Below are positions 32,509-43,519 of a DNA stretch of 64,000 nucleotides, piece by piece. The position numbers and the translations under genes are program-made. The DNA is taken from IMG/VR virus record IMGVR_UViG_3300009130_000023, positions 1 through 64,000 of that record. One strand, written 5' to 3'. How positions within the stretch are numbered: position 1 is the stretch's first letter; the number at the start of each line of letters is the position of its first letter. This stretch comes from a virus. A model generated the notes under the pieces. That model did no database searches and had not been told where the DNA came from. It saw nothing but the letters and a program-made list of their open reading frames with translations.

Positions 32509-35500
32509 ATGGCAGATTTTAAAATAGATAGAATACGTTTTAAATGGAAAGGTGACTGGTTAGCAGGAACTCAGTACGTTAAAGATGATATTGTAAGATA
32601 TGGTGCAAAAGTTTATACTTGTATCGAAGTTCACATTGCTGATTCCAATTTTTATAACGACTTAGATAATGCTACACCAAAATGGTCTCTGACTATGTCA
32701 GGTCAGTCTTGGACAGGAAACTGGCAACCTAATAAATTTTATAAAATAGGTGAAGTAGCAAAAGTTGGAGCAACACTTTACCAAGTTACTCAAGGTCACT
32801 TATCAAATGCAGATGCAAATAATGGAATATTAGGTGATGAAAGTAAATGGGAATACTTTGCAAGAGGAGAAAAATGGACATCTACATGGTTACCTAATAC
32901 ACTTTATAGTGTAGGTGAAACAGTTGTTTATGGTGGATCAGTTTGGAAGTGTGTAACAGCACATACATCATCTACAGCGGTAGCTGGATTAGAATCTCAT
33001 CAAGCTAAATGGACACAATATCATAGATCAGACAATTACAGAGGTTATTGGACACCTAACACAAGATATTATCCAGATGATATTACAAGATATGGTGGAA
33101 CAGTTTATAGAGCTGTAGCAGGACACACTTCTGCTCCTACAGATTATTGGAATGGATTTACATCAGCAGATTATTCAACAAATTCTTCAAACGGTGTAGG
33201 TGCAATTTTCAATATTTTTAAAATTGGTACAAGTTTTTATGCAAAATTTACAAACACAGGAACAAACTTTGCGGCGGCAAATACAATTACTGTAGTAGGT
33301 AGTAAAGTAGGTGGAGCCGACGGTGTAAATGATGTAGTAATAACAATTAGTTCAGTAGATGGCGGTGGAGCAATTTCTACTTTTACTGTAAATGGTACAG
33401 CGGTTTCTGGAAATAATGGTTTAGAAGCCAATCAAGCGGCATGGGAAATAGTTATTGAAGGTATAGATTATATAGGTCATTGGGCAGAAGGAACAAAATA
33501 TAATAAAGGTTCATTAGTATCTTGGAGTCCGGGAATTTGGAAAGTAACAACTGATCACTGGTCAATAACACCACACATGAATGAAACTAATTTTTCATTG
33601 TGGGTACCAGGTGCAGAATATGAAGGTTCTTGGGACGCAAACAAATATTATCAAAAAGGTGATGTTGTACAATTTGGTGGATACAGTTATTCTGCTTTAG
33701 TAAGCAATACAAATATTGCACCAGGTGTAACAGATAGTACAAATACTTGGGAATTATTACAAACAGGTTATAACCATCGAGGTGAATGGGATAGTACAAC
33801 TGCATACAGAACAGGAGATGTAGTTAGAGCAGGTGGTAATTTATTCATAGCAGTACAAGCCAACACAAATGATGATCCAGTTACAACTTTTGTTTATGAT
33901 CCAGGTAGTGATGCTCCTGATCCTTGGCAATTATTAGTAACAGGTGTAGCATTTAAAGGTCCTTGGAAAGAAAGCGATGCCAATGGAGCAATTACTTACT
34001 ATGTAGGTGATGTAGTTACAGAAAAAGCAGATTTATATCGTTGTATAACAACTCACGTTGCAACTTCTTCAGATGCTAAACCAACTTTAGATGAAGAAAG
34101 TGAAAATGTTGGACCACTTTGGGTTAGATTGGCACAAGGGGCTACAGGTAACATATTAGAAATAGATGGAGATTTAAAATCTCATTCAGGGTCTGAAGAT
34201 ACTAGAATTGCAATTGGATCCTTTGGACAATTATTCAAAGTTAATGACGCTAATGATTATGGAGTTTGGGGAGACCATGATGTAGTAGCTAAAGTATTTT
34301 ATGTTTCACCTTATGGAGAAGATAAATTAACAAGTGGTAAAAGTGTTGCAGGTCCATTTAAAACAATCAAATATGCTTGTGACTTTGTTGCACAAGACTT
34401 GGCAAGTAGAACTCCAGCAACTATAATTGTTAAAACAGGAGTTTACGAAGAAATTTTACCTATAAAAGTTCCAGCGAAAGTTCATATTTGGGGAGACTTT
34501 ACAAGACGTGGTGCAAACGTTAGACCTAAATCAGGTTACGAAGGAACAGATATGTGGTATCTACATGATGCAACAGGAATTGCAAATGTAACAATGCAAG
34601 GATTAACTGGTGGATTAGGTTCTGCAAATGAATATGGAACTAAACGTCCATCTGGTGCGGCTTATGTTTCTTTAGATCCAGGAAGTGGACCTAGTGATGG
34701 AACAGTTCATATTACAACAAAATCACCTTATATTAAAAATTGTTCAATATTTGGAACAGGGTGTACTGGATTAAAAGTAGATGGTGACTTACACAATGGC
34801 GGATTTAAATCATTTGTTGCAAATGATTGTACACACTTTATTGAAAATGGTGTTGCTTGTTGGGTTAATGGAGATGCTAGAGTAGAATTTGTATCAGTAT
34901 TTTCTTATTATTCACACATAGGATATTTGGCAACAAACGGTGGAAAATTTAGAGCAACAAACGGTAACTGTTCATATGGAGATTTTGGTGCTGTTGCAGA
35001 AGGACTTTTAGCAAGTGAAACACCTATATCAGGAAAAATTAATAACCAATCACAAGAAGCACATATAGACAAAGTATATAATGATGAAAATGAAATTTTT
35101 GCTTTTGCTTATGATCACGCTGGACAAGATTATACTTCAGCAAGTATAACAATTCAAGGATCAGGAGAAGGTGCGGCAGGAGCCATACGTTGGCCACAAA
35201 TAAGACATGGTGCAGTAAACAAAATTAGAGTTTTAGGATTAGATGATTCTTCAAATCCAGGTGGTACAGGATATACAAGTGAATTAGGAAATGCTCAATC
35301 TGGTACAAATAAAGAAATTAAATTAAGACCTCAATATGAAGGAACAGTAAATGAAACTGTTGGACAAAGAATTTATATTTGGGAAGGTGCAGGAAGAGGA
35401 CAATACGGATATATTTCTGGTTATAATGCAACAACAAAAGTTGCAACTGTTAAAAAAGAATTTGATGATACAGATGGTTGGCAACACTTCATGGGTGGTT

Positions 35501-37662
35501 ACCCAATTGAACCATTACTAGATGCATCTACAAAATATTCAATAGAACCTAGAATAACTTTTACTCCTAACGCTGGAAGTAGAAGTAATATTAGTTACGG
35601 TTCAACAGGAGAAATGTTATTAGGCGCTTCAGGAAAAATTGGAGCATCAGATATTACAGCTCTAATAGGAAATGGTGTAGGTAATAGAACTTCTGATGGT
35701 ACAAATTGGCTTGCGGCTGGTGGAATTCCTGCAAAAGATTGGAATAGTATTACTAAAACAACAAATTATTTTGTAGCAACCGCGGCTGATGGAACATTAA
35801 TTAGATCGGCTGATGGAACAAGTTGGACAGATATAAGTGCAAATATTCCTTCAGATGTATTAAGAGCATCTGCTTATGACGTTACTGAAAACGTTTTAAT
35901 AATTGCTTCAGAAACAGGAATGATATACAGATCAACAGATGAAGGTGCTACATTTAGTTCAATTCAAGTTGAACTATATGATGGATCAACACCAGTGTTT
36001 ACACAAATGGCTTGTGGTAATGGATTATTCATAGGTGCAAACACTACTGGACAAACTTGGGAAAGTATGGGCGGTGGTACAACTTGGACTAAAGCCGCTA
36101 ATATGGGTGACTTTTTAATGGACACTAATTCAGGATTACAAGTTGTTCATAGATATAATTTGAAAAAATTAACATTTGGTGGTGGTAAATTTGTTGCATC
36201 AGTACAAGATGCACCTGGTGATGAAAGTACAGTTGCTAATAAATTTTTAATATCAAATGCTAACGCGGCACAATCACAAACATCATCTTCTTACAGTTGG
36301 ACAGAAAGTGATACGCCTCCACACGCAGGACCATATACAGATGTTGCATATTCTCAAGGAGTTTATATTGCAATTACTGACGGTGGGGATCATGCATATA
36401 GTTTTGATGCATATTCTTGGAAACAATTAGATTCAGCATTGGCAGGAACTTACAATGGTATAGTAGGTGGAAGAAATACTGCAGGTGGATACTTTATTCC
36501 ATTACGAACTGGTTCTCAATCTGGGGCAGAAAAAATTCTAAAAGGTGCAACACCTTTAGCTAGAGCAATTACAAGTTCTTCAGCAATTACAAATATACAA
36601 ATTTTAGATCCAGGTAGTGGATATTCAACAGAACCTACAGTTACTATCACTGATAACAAAAATACTGCAGAAGCATCATTAAAATCATTTGTACAAAATG
36701 GAGTACTTTCACAACCAGAATTTACAAACAGAGGTACAGGATTTATAAATGTAACTGCAACTTTAAGTGGAGATGGTTTTGCAGATGAATATCAAGTTGG
36801 ACCTTATATTGAAGTTAAAGATTTATCTAGAAAACCTGGACCAGGTGCAATTTTATATGTAACTGGAATTGATGATCAAGTTTATAGAATTACTCAAATT
36901 AATAAAGTTGTTGGTGCAGAACCTAGCATTTCTGCTCAATTCAGAATAACACCAACAATGAAAGCAAATGAATCACCTGCTCATGATGTTGCATTAACAA
37001 TAAGAGAAAAATATTCTCAAGTTAGATTAACAGGTCACGATTTCTTAGACATTGGAACAGGTAATAAATCTACAACTAATTATCCAGGTTTATATACTAC
37101 TGGTTATACAGAAGGTTATGAACTTAAACAACAAAATGAAACTGTATCAAATGGAGGAGGTAGAGTATTTTATACTTCTACTGACCAAGATGGAAATTAC
37201 AGAGTTGGTGAATTATTTGAAGTAGAACAGGCAACAGGAATAGTAACTCTAAATGCTGATTTATTTGACTTGTCAGGTTTAACTGAATTAAGTTTAGGTG
37301 GTATTGTAATAGGTGGAACTGAAGTTAAAATTGAAGAATTTAGTACTGATGGTACAATGGCGGCTAATAGTGATAACGTTATACCAACACAAAGAGCAAT
37401 TGCATCATATATAGGTTCAAAAGTTTCTGGTGGTGGAGCAAATCTTACAACAAATGAAGTAAGAGCAGGACAAATTAAATTAAGAAATAATGAAATGTTT
37501 AATGAAGCATTTCCCACAAATGGTCAAATTGAATTCTCTGGAGCAGTATCAATAGCGGCTGTAAGTGGTAGTATTATAGCAACTTCATACTTTTTAGGGG
37601 CAGGACCGGCTGAATTTTTAAATGAGGGTGGCCCTGAAAGAGACGCATTATATGGTGAATAA
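32509..37662 (+). CDS. Giant tail fibre with eight carbohydrate-binding-like repeats
   Basis: 1717 residues. Residues about 10-530 hold eight repeats of the form W-x-G-x-W-x(5)-Y-x(2)-G-D-x-V-x-Y-G-G-x-x-Y-x-x-x-x-x-H, as in CBM5/12-type binding modules. Between repeats 4 and 5 a Gly-rich beta module is inserted. Residues about 594-860 (VFYVSPYGEDKLTSGKSVAG onward) form a beta-helix domain. Residues about 1055-1275 have BNR-like blades (RSADGTSWTDIS, YRSTDEGATF). The C-terminal part contains YSQVRLTGHDFLDIGTGN and FYTSTDQDGNYRVGELFEVE, shared with the next fibre. Probably binds surface polysaccharide. Confidence 0.88.
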   Translation: MADFKIDRIRFKWKGDWLAGTQYVKDDIVRYGAKVYTCIEVHIADSNFYNDLDNATPKWSLTMSGQSWTGNWQPNKFYKIGEVAKVGATLYQVTQGHLSNADANNGILGDESKWEYFARGEKWTSTWLPNTLYSVGETVVYGGSVWKCVTAHTSSTAVAGLESHQAKWTQYHRSDNYRGYWTPNTRYYPDDITRYGGTVYRAVAGHTSAPTDYWNGFTSADYSTNSSNGVGAIFNIFKIGTSFYAKFTNTGTNFAAANTITVVGSKVGGADGVNDVVITISSVDGGGAISTFTVNGTAVSGNNGLEANQAAWEIVIEGIDYIGHWAEGTKYNKGSLVSWSPGIWKVTTDHWSITPHMNETNFSLWVPGAEYEGSWDANKYYQKGDVVQFGGYSYSALVSNTNIAPGVTDSTNTWELLQTGYNHRGEWDSTTAYRTGDVVRAGGNLFIAVQANTNDDPVTTFVYDPGSDAPDPWQLLVTGVAFKGPWKESDANGAITYYVGDVVTEKADLYRCITTHVATSSDAKPTLDEESENVGPLWVRLAQGATGNILEIDGDLKSHSGSEDTRIAIGSFGQLFKVNDANDYGVWGDHDVVAKVFYVSPYGEDKLTSGKSVAGPFKTIKYACDFVAQDLASRTPATIIVKTGVYEEILPIKVPAKVHIWGDFTRRGANVRPKSGYEGTDMWYLHDATGIANVTMQGLTGGLGSANEYGTKRPSGAAYVSLDPGSGPSDGTVHITTKSPYIKNCSIFGTGCTGLKVDGDLHNGGFKSFVANDCTHFIENGVACWVNGDARVEFVSVFSYYSHIGYLATNGGKFRATNGNCSYGDFGAVAEGLLASETPISGKINNQSQEAHIDKVYNDENEIFAFAYDHAGQDYTSASITIQGSGEGAAGAIRWPQIRHGAVNKIRVLGLDDSSNPGGTGYTSELGNAQSGTNKEIKLRPQYEGTVNETVGQRIYIWEGAGRGQYGYISGYNATTKVATVKKEFDDTDGWQHFMGGYPIEPLLDASTKYSIEPRITFTPNAGSRSNISYGSTGEMLLGASGKIGASDITALIGNGVGNRTSDGTNWLAAGGIPAKDWNSITKTTNYFVATAADGTLIRSADGTSWTDISANIPSDVLRASAYDVTENVLIIASETGMIYRSTDEGATFSSIQVELYDGSTPVFTQMACGNGLFIGANTTGQTWESMGGGTTWTKAANMGDFLMDTNSGLQVVHRYNLKKLTFGGGKFVASVQDAPGDESTVANKFLISNANAAQSQTSSSYSWTESDTPPHAGPYTDVAYSQGVYIAITDGGDHAYSFDAYSWKQLDSALAGTYNGIVGGRNTAGGYFIPLRTGSQSGAEKILKGATPLARAITSSSAITNIQILDPGSGYSTEPTVTITDNKNTAEASLKSFVQNGVLSQPEFTNRGTGFINVTATLSGDGFADEYQVGPYIEVKDLSRKPGPGAILYVTGIDDQVYRITQINKVVGAEPSISAQFRITPTMKANESPAHDVALTIREKYSQVRLTGHDFLDIGTGNKSTTNYPGLYTTGYTEGYELKQQNETVSNGGGRVFYTSTDQDGNYRVGELFEVEQATGIVTLNADLFDLSGLTELSLGGIVIGGTEVKIEEFSTDGTMAANSDNVIPTQRAIASYIGSKVSGGGANLTTNEVRAGQIKLRNNEMFNEAFPTNGQIEFSGAVSIAAVSGSIIATSYFLGAGPAEFLNEGGPERDALYGE
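32539..34130. repeat. Tandem carbohydrate-binding-like repeats (8) in the 1717-residue fibre
   Basis: Repeat unit of 50-60 residues. Conserved core: two Trp near the start, Tyr-x-x-Gly-Asp, Tyr-Gly-Gly and a closing His. Repeats 5-8 are more diverged than 1-4. The protein repeat is clear; the DNA repeats are not identical. Confidence 0.85.
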
Positions 37663-37677
37663 GGATTTAACAGTAAT

Positions 37678-37685
37678 GATAAATA
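37678..37685 (+). promoter_or_regulatory. Late promoter GATAAATA for the 1923-residue fibre
   Basis: GATAAATA, 25 bases before the ATG at 37711; AAAGGA lies in between. Confidence 0.65.
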
Positions 37686-37710
37686 AAAGATATAAAAGGA
37701 TTTAACGAAA

Positions 37711-40700
37711 ATGGCTGAGTTTAAACTAGGTAGAATTAAGTTTGTTTGGAAAGGTTCTTGGGCAACTACTACAACTTATTATGTTGATGACGTAATAAGA
37801 TATGGTGGAAGAACTTACAATTGCGTAACTAATCACACATCTGGTACATTTCAAACTGATTTAGGTGCTGTAAAATGGCAACTAATGTCAGATGGTATAG
37901 AGTGGAAAAGTGATTGGGTTGCAAATACAACTTATAAACCAAATGATGTAGTAAAATACGGTGGTTACATTTATCTTGCTAACACTGGTCATACCTCAGC
38001 GGCAACAGTTGCTTTAGGATTAGAAGCCGATCAAGCTAAATGGGATTTATTCATAGAAGGTTTTGATTGGAAATCTGATTGGACAATTTCTACAAGATAT
38101 AAGAAAAACGATTTAGTAAAATATGGTGGTTCAGTTTATCTTTGTATAACAGAACACGAATCAGATAACACAACAGCAGTTGGTCTAGAAGGTCAACAAG
38201 CTAAATGGGAAATTTTTGGAAAAGGTTTTGTTTGGTCAGGTGACTGGGCAATCAATACTAGATATAAAGTTAATGACACCGTTAGATATGGTGGACAAAT
38301 TTACGTTGCTATAACTGGACATACTTCAGCGGCAACTGAAGCAGATGGTTTAGAAGCCAACCAAGGACAATGGCAAGCCTTACACAAAGGAATTGAATTC
38401 AAAGGTGACCACGCAACAGCAACAAGATATAAAGTAAATGATGTTGTAAAATATGGTGCAAACATTTGGATTTGTACAACACAACATACATCAACAGGAA
38501 TTTTATCTGCCGATGAAGCTAATTGGTCAATTTTAATTCCAGGTATTGAATTTGAAGATACTTGGAGCAACTCTACAAATTATCAACCAGGTGACTTTGT
38601 TACTTACGGTGGATATAGTTATGTTGCAGATAGAAATAATATTAATAAACTTCCACCTGATAACTCAAGTGATTGGACTTTATTCGTAACAGGATTTAAT
38701 TTAAGAGGTGACTATAATGCCGCAACTGCATACAAACAAGGTGACGTTGTTAGAGTAGGCGGTTTCACTTATCTTGCAATTGCAGATGGAACAGGTAATA
38801 GACCACCAAATGTAACTAAATGGGATAAACTTAACGAAGGATTATATTGGAAAGGTGCTTGGACAAATGCAACTTACTATGACAAAGGAGATATAGTAAG
38901 AGGTACAACAAACACTACTACAAGTTATCTTTGTATAACAGAACACACATCAAATAACGTTGGTCCATCAACAATTAATCAACCAGACTATCCACCAGGA
39001 GCAGGTGTTGATACTAGTGCATGGCAATTATTGGCGGGTGGTGCAGAATCTTCTGTATTAACAACGAAAGGTGATCTTTTAATTTATGGTCAATCAGGAC
39101 CAGCAAGATTACCAATTGGTAAAGCAGGACAAACTTTAGTTGTAAATAATGCAGGTGACTTACCTGAATGGGGATACTTTGGTGCAATAGATCAAGTTTA
39201 TTACACAGGTCCAGCAGGACAAGACAAACCTTCTCCAGATGCAGGAACAACACTTGACAAACCTTGGAAATCTTTAAGATATGCTTTATGGCAAATTGAA
39301 CAAGGACCAAGAAATCCTCAAGGAACTTATTTGTTAGAAAGAAACAAAGCATTCATTCAAGAAGAAACTTTAGCTTGGATTAATGCACAAATTTCAGGAA
39401 ACACTGCACCATTTACAAATGCTTACACATACGACGCTGTTAAATGTAGAAGAGATGCAGGATTTATGATAGATGCACTTTTATATGATTTAAGACATGG
39501 CGGAAATGAAAAATCAAGATATGCAACACTTAGAATTTCAACACAAACAGAATTTGTAAATCATAAAGATGAATTAACAGCTTATCTTAATAGATTAGTT
39601 TATATTTCTCAACAATGTGTAGCCAATAATGCAGGTTATTCTGCTTTACAAGGTACAGTTAATCAACTTATTGATAATAATTACGTAACTGAATCTGCAG
39701 TATCAGGAGAAATTGCAAGTTATATAAAAATTGCAACAGATTGTCTTGCGGCAGGAAATACAACTGGAATTCCAGCAGAAGAAGTTCCACAAACTACATT
39801 ATTTGCTAAGAGCGGAACATATGAAGAAGTGTTACCTCTTTCAGTTAAAAAAGGATTAGCAATAGTAGGAGATGAATTAAGATCAACAATTGTTAAACCA
39901 GCAGGTCAAATTGTTGGTACAAGTGACACACAATATACATTACAAGGTCTTGGTAGACTACAGGCAATTATATCTGATATAGTTACAAATAGTGCTGTAA
40001 CACCAACACCAGTAGGCGGAGTTATAACTTTTACAACACCAGGTGCAGACTTAGGTTTTGTTAATGGAACTTATAATAACGTTGCAGTAACAGGTGGTTC
40101 TGGATCAGGATGTACAATGGATGTAACTGTATTATCATACACAATTACTAGTCTTACTGTAAATCAACCAGGACAAAATTATGCAATTTCTGATTCATTA
40201 ACAATTCCAGGAGCAACAATTGGATCTGATGGAGTATTCACAGTTAATAGTGTTACAACAGGAAATAATTTAACACAAAATACAGATGCACCAGCAGGTT
40301 CAGGAGCGGCAGGAACAGCGGCGGCGGCAATTGCACAAAATATTTACGACCATATAGATTTCAAAGTTAATGCTAATGGATCTGATCCAGCATTGACAGG
40401 AACAAATACTGCTCAAGCAGATGCAGGTTATTCAGATGCAAGATTAAGATTGTTAGCAAATATGGATTTTGTTGCTTTAGAAGTTGCAGAATTTGTACAA
40501 AGAGCAAATCCATCTCATAGTAATTTTAAAGATAAATGTTTAGCAGATGTCAAATATTATCTACGAGCAATAATGGATGATATGCAATATACTGGAAATT
40601 ACAAATCATTAAAAGCATCTGATTCATATATTAATTCTAGACTTACTACAGGTTCAGCTACAAGCGATATGTTCTATGTAAGAAATGCAACAGGAATTAG

Positions 40701-43482
40701 AAATATGACAGTTCAAGGATTAAATGGAACATTAGGTTCTGCAAACGCTTATGGAACAAAACGTCCAACAGCAGGAGCATATGTATCATTAGATCCAGGC
40801 TGGGGAACAACACACGAAGAAGTATGGATTACTTCTAAATCACCTTATATACAAAACGTAACAACATTTGGAACAGGATGTACTGGATTAAAAGTAGATG
40901 GTGCATTACACGATGGCGGTTTTGATTCTGTTGTTGCAAATGACTTTACGCAATTATGTGATGATGGTATAGGTGCATGGATTACAAATTTAGGTAGAGT
41001 AGAACTTGTATCAGTATTTTCTTATTACGCACACATCGGTTATCTATCAGAAAATGGTGGAAAACTTCGTGCTACAAACGGTAACTCATCTTATGGTGAC
41101 TATGGTTGCGTTGCAGAAGGAGTTGATTCTTCTGAAACTGCTATAACAGGAACAGTTGATAATCATAGTGAAGACGCAGATGTTGCCAATGTAATGACAG
41201 ATGGTAATAAAATTTTAGCATTCGAATATAATAATGCTGGAAGACAATATTCTGGTGCTACACTTACAATATCAGGAGATGGTTATGGAATTACAGGTGA
41301 AACTGCAACTTATAATACTGGTGGTGTTTACAAAATTAGATTATTAGAAACTAATACAGTAACAAGTAACCTTGGTGGTGCGACATATATGTCTGCTACT
41401 AACAATGCACAAACAGGTACAGCTACACAAATTACAATAGCTAACGCAGATAGTAACGCCAGTGGTGCATACACAGGTATGGCAATATGGATTACAAAAG
41501 GTAAAGGTGTAGGTCAATATGCATACATCGACGCTTACAATTCTGCAAGTAAAGTTGCAACTGTTAAAAAATATTCAGACGACGCGGCAGGATGGGAAAG
41601 ATATGGCGGAGACGCAGTTGAAACTCTTTTAGATGCTACAACAGAATATACAATAGAACCTAGAGTAGTTATTGGTGCTCCAAATAATGATGGTAGTACA
41701 GCAGTTAGACAAGCAGTTGCAAGAGCAATTGTAACTTCTGAAAAGATTTCTTCAGTAAGAATTATAGATTGTGGTGCAAGTTATACTTCAGCACCAGCAG
41801 TAACATTTACTGATCCTAATAATACTACAGATGCTCCAGTACAATCATACATAGATGATGGTGTACTAGGTCAACCAACTTTCACTGCAGGTGGAACAGC
41901 TTATAATACTGCAAGTGTAACAATTACAGAAGAACCTACAGCTAAAAACATAACAGCTATTTCACAAGCCACTGTAGCTGTTGTTACATCAGCAGGACAT
42001 AATCTAGTTGACGGAACTAAAGTAACATTTGCAAGTGTTGGTGGAATGTCAGAATTAAACACAGGTGTATGGTATTACATTAAAACATTAACAGTAGATA
42101 CATTTGGATTATATACTAACGATGATTTAACTGCTGGATTAGATTCTACAAACTTTACAACATACACTTCAGGTGGAACTGCAACACCATTTGGTGGACA
42201 CAGAGATGAATTCCAAAACGGAAGATATATTCAAGTAGAAGGTTTATCAAAAGTTCCACAAACAGGATCAAATCTAGAATTTGATGGAATTTCAACTGAA
42301 ACATTTCCTTATGCATATACTCTTATAACTGCAAACAAGGCTTATATAGAAGATGAAGTAATAGCATGGTTTAATACAACTTATCCAGGAATACACAATG
42401 CTGGACAAAATACAAAATGCGAAAGAGATGTTGGATATGAAATTGATGCAATGGCATATGATATAAAATACGGTGGTAATACAGAAACTATTAGAGTTGC
42501 TAAAGCATACTGGCAAGGTGTTACTTCTCAATTAGCGGCAGGTGAACAAGCATACGCAGTTGCAGTTAATAACAAAGTAAAAGAAATGCTTAACGATTAT
42601 ATTTTAGATAACGTAGCTTGGACAACAACACAAAGTCCAGTTGTTACATCACAAACAACTAATTCTAATAATGGTGAGTTAGGTGTAAAAGACAAAGTTA
42701 CAAGTTTAATTAAAACTTTAAATGATGTAATTGAAAATGGTTTAACTTCTGTACCAACTACACAAGGATTAAACAATCCATACTTTAAATTAGTAAGTGT
42801 ACAAAAATTACGTGGTACTCAAGCTCCATATTCAGCATTATTACAAATTAGTCCACAAATGACAGCCGCTCAAGCTCCAGCACATGGAACTGGTTTATCT
42901 GTTAGACTTAGATATTCACAAGTTAGATTAACTGGTCACGATTTCCTAGGAGTAGGAACTGGTAACCAAGCATCTACAAATTATCCTGGAACGCCAAATA
43001 GAACTAACGACCAAGAAAGAGAAACTGTTGAAAGAGGTGGTGGTAGAGTATTCTTTACTGCAACTGACCAAGACGGTAACTTTAGAGTTGGTGACTTGTT
43101 CTCAGTACAACAGGCGACTGGTATTGCATCATTAAATGCAGATGCATTTAACATTTCAGGATTACAAGAACTTCAGTTAGGAGATTTAACACTAGGCGGA
43201 ACATCTGCTTCTGTTAATGAATTCTCTACTGACGGTACATTTGCGGCAAATAGCGACAAAATTGTACCAACACAAAGAGCGATAAGAACATATGTTTCAT
43301 CACAAATTGGTGGTGGTGCAAGTGCTATTAACGTAAATACTATTACTGCTGGTCAAATTGTGATCACTAGTAATACAATAAGTACAACAACAGGAGCAAG
43401 TATCCAAATTAACGCTGGTGTTAACTTCAAAAAAGGAGTTGCAGGAGCGCCATTGGCAATGAATTACTTGATCCATAGTTAA
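37711..43482 (+). CDS. Giant tail fibre with eight carbohydrate-binding-like repeats, paralogue of 32509
   Basis: 1923 residues. Eight CBM5/12-like repeats at about 1-450 (for example YKPNDVVKYGGYIYLANTGH, YKKNDLVKYGGSVYLCITEH). Two copies of a helical module ending in RDAGFMIDALLYDLRHGGN (near 590) and RDVGYEIDAMAYDIKYGGN (near 1580), also present in the 2572-residue fibre. A beta-helix region near 990-1200 shares GTGCTGLKVDGALHDGGFDS with the 1717-residue fibre. The C-terminal part YSQVRLTGHDFLGVGTGN and FFTATDQDGNFRVGDLFSVQ is the shared fibre end. The two giant fibres arose by duplication followed by module exchange. Confidence 0.88.
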   Translation: MAEFKLGRIKFVWKGSWATTTTYYVDDVIRYGGRTYNCVTNHTSGTFQTDLGAVKWQLMSDGIEWKSDWVANTTYKPNDVVKYGGYIYLANTGHTSAATVALGLEADQAKWDLFIEGFDWKSDWTISTRYKKNDLVKYGGSVYLCITEHESDNTTAVGLEGQQAKWEIFGKGFVWSGDWAINTRYKVNDTVRYGGQIYVAITGHTSAATEADGLEANQGQWQALHKGIEFKGDHATATRYKVNDVVKYGANIWICTTQHTSTGILSADEANWSILIPGIEFEDTWSNSTNYQPGDFVTYGGYSYVADRNNINKLPPDNSSDWTLFVTGFNLRGDYNAATAYKQGDVVRVGGFTYLAIADGTGNRPPNVTKWDKLNEGLYWKGAWTNATYYDKGDIVRGTTNTTTSYLCITEHTSNNVGPSTINQPDYPPGAGVDTSAWQLLAGGAESSVLTTKGDLLIYGQSGPARLPIGKAGQTLVVNNAGDLPEWGYFGAIDQVYYTGPAGQDKPSPDAGTTLDKPWKSLRYALWQIEQGPRNPQGTYLLERNKAFIQEETLAWINAQISGNTAPFTNAYTYDAVKCRRDAGFMIDALLYDLRHGGNEKSRYATLRISTQTEFVNHKDELTAYLNRLVYISQQCVANNAGYSALQGTVNQLIDNNYVTESAVSGEIASYIKIATDCLAAGNTTGIPAEEVPQTTLFAKSGTYEEVLPLSVKKGLAIVGDELRSTIVKPAGQIVGTSDTQYTLQGLGRLQAIISDIVTNSAVTPTPVGGVITFTTPGADLGFVNGTYNNVAVTGGSGSGCTMDVTVLSYTITSLTVNQPGQNYAISDSLTIPGATIGSDGVFTVNSVTTGNNLTQNTDAPAGSGAAGTAAAAIAQNIYDHIDFKVNANGSDPALTGTNTAQADAGYSDARLRLLANMDFVALEVAEFVQRANPSHSNFKDKCLADVKYYLRAIMDDMQYTGNYKSLKASDSYINSRLTTGSATSDMFYVRNATGIRNMTVQGLNGTLGSANAYGTKRPTAGAYVSLDPGWGTTHEEVWITSKSPYIQNVTTFGTGCTGLKVDGALHDGGFDSVVANDFTQLCDDGIGAWITNLGRVELVSVFSYYAHIGYLSENGGKLRATNGNSSYGDYGCVAEGVDSSETAITGTVDNHSEDADVANVMTDGNKILAFEYNNAGRQYSGATLTISGDGYGITGETATYNTGGVYKIRLLETNTVTSNLGGATYMSATNNAQTGTATQITIANADSNASGAYTGMAIWITKGKGVGQYAYIDAYNSASKVATVKKYSDDAAGWERYGGDAVETLLDATTEYTIEPRVVIGAPNNDGSTAVRQAVARAIVTSEKISSVRIIDCGASYTSAPAVTFTDPNNTTDAPVQSYIDDGVLGQPTFTAGGTAYNTASVTITEEPTAKNITAISQATVAVVTSAGHNLVDGTKVTFASVGGMSELNTGVWYYIKTLTVDTFGLYTNDDLTAGLDSTNFTTYTSGGTATPFGGHRDEFQNGRYIQVEGLSKVPQTGSNLEFDGISTETFPYAYTLITANKAYIEDEVIAWFNTTYPGIHNAGQNTKCERDVGYEIDAMAYDIKYGGNTETIRVAKAYWQGVTSQLAAGEQAYAVAVNNKVKEMLNDYILDNVAWTTTQSPVVTSQTTNSNNGELGVKDKVTSLIKTLNDVIENGLTSVPTTQGLNNPYFKLVSVQKLRGTQAPYSALLQISPQMTAAQAPAHGTGLSVRLRYSQVRLTGHDFLGVGTGNQASTNYPGTPNRTNDQERETVERGGGRVFFTATDQDGNFRVGDLFSVQQATGIASLNADAFNISGLQELQLGDLTLGGTSASVNEFSTDGTFAANSDKIVPTQRAIRTYVSSQIGGGASAINVNTITAGQIVITSNTISTTTGASIQINAGVNFKKGVAGAPLAMNYLIHS
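37720..39030. repeat. Tandem carbohydrate-binding-like repeats (8) in the 1923-residue fibre
   Basis: Same 50-60 residue unit as at 32539-34130, with better conservation here, especially repeats 2-4, which share W-K/S-x-D-W and Y-K-x-N-D. Confidence 0.85.
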
Positions 43483-43488
43483 TAAATA
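43481..43488 (+). promoter_or_regulatory. Late promoter AATAAATA overlapping the fibre stop
   Basis: Shares two bases with the stop of the 1923-residue fibre; the next ATG is at 43520 with AAGGAG upstream. Confidence 0.55.
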
Positions 43489-43519
43489 GTTAAAACATTT
43501 AAACAAGGAGATAAAACAC

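Noticed and set aside
34290-35100. Active pectate lyase or depolymerase in the giant fibre beta helix
   Set aside because: The beta-helix pattern is clear, but no catalytic Asp/Arg/Lys set typical of lyases could be recognised.
32539-39030. CRISPR-like or VNTR-type DNA repeats in the fibre genes
   Set aside because: The regularity is at protein level only; the DNA units are not identical and have no constant spacer length.
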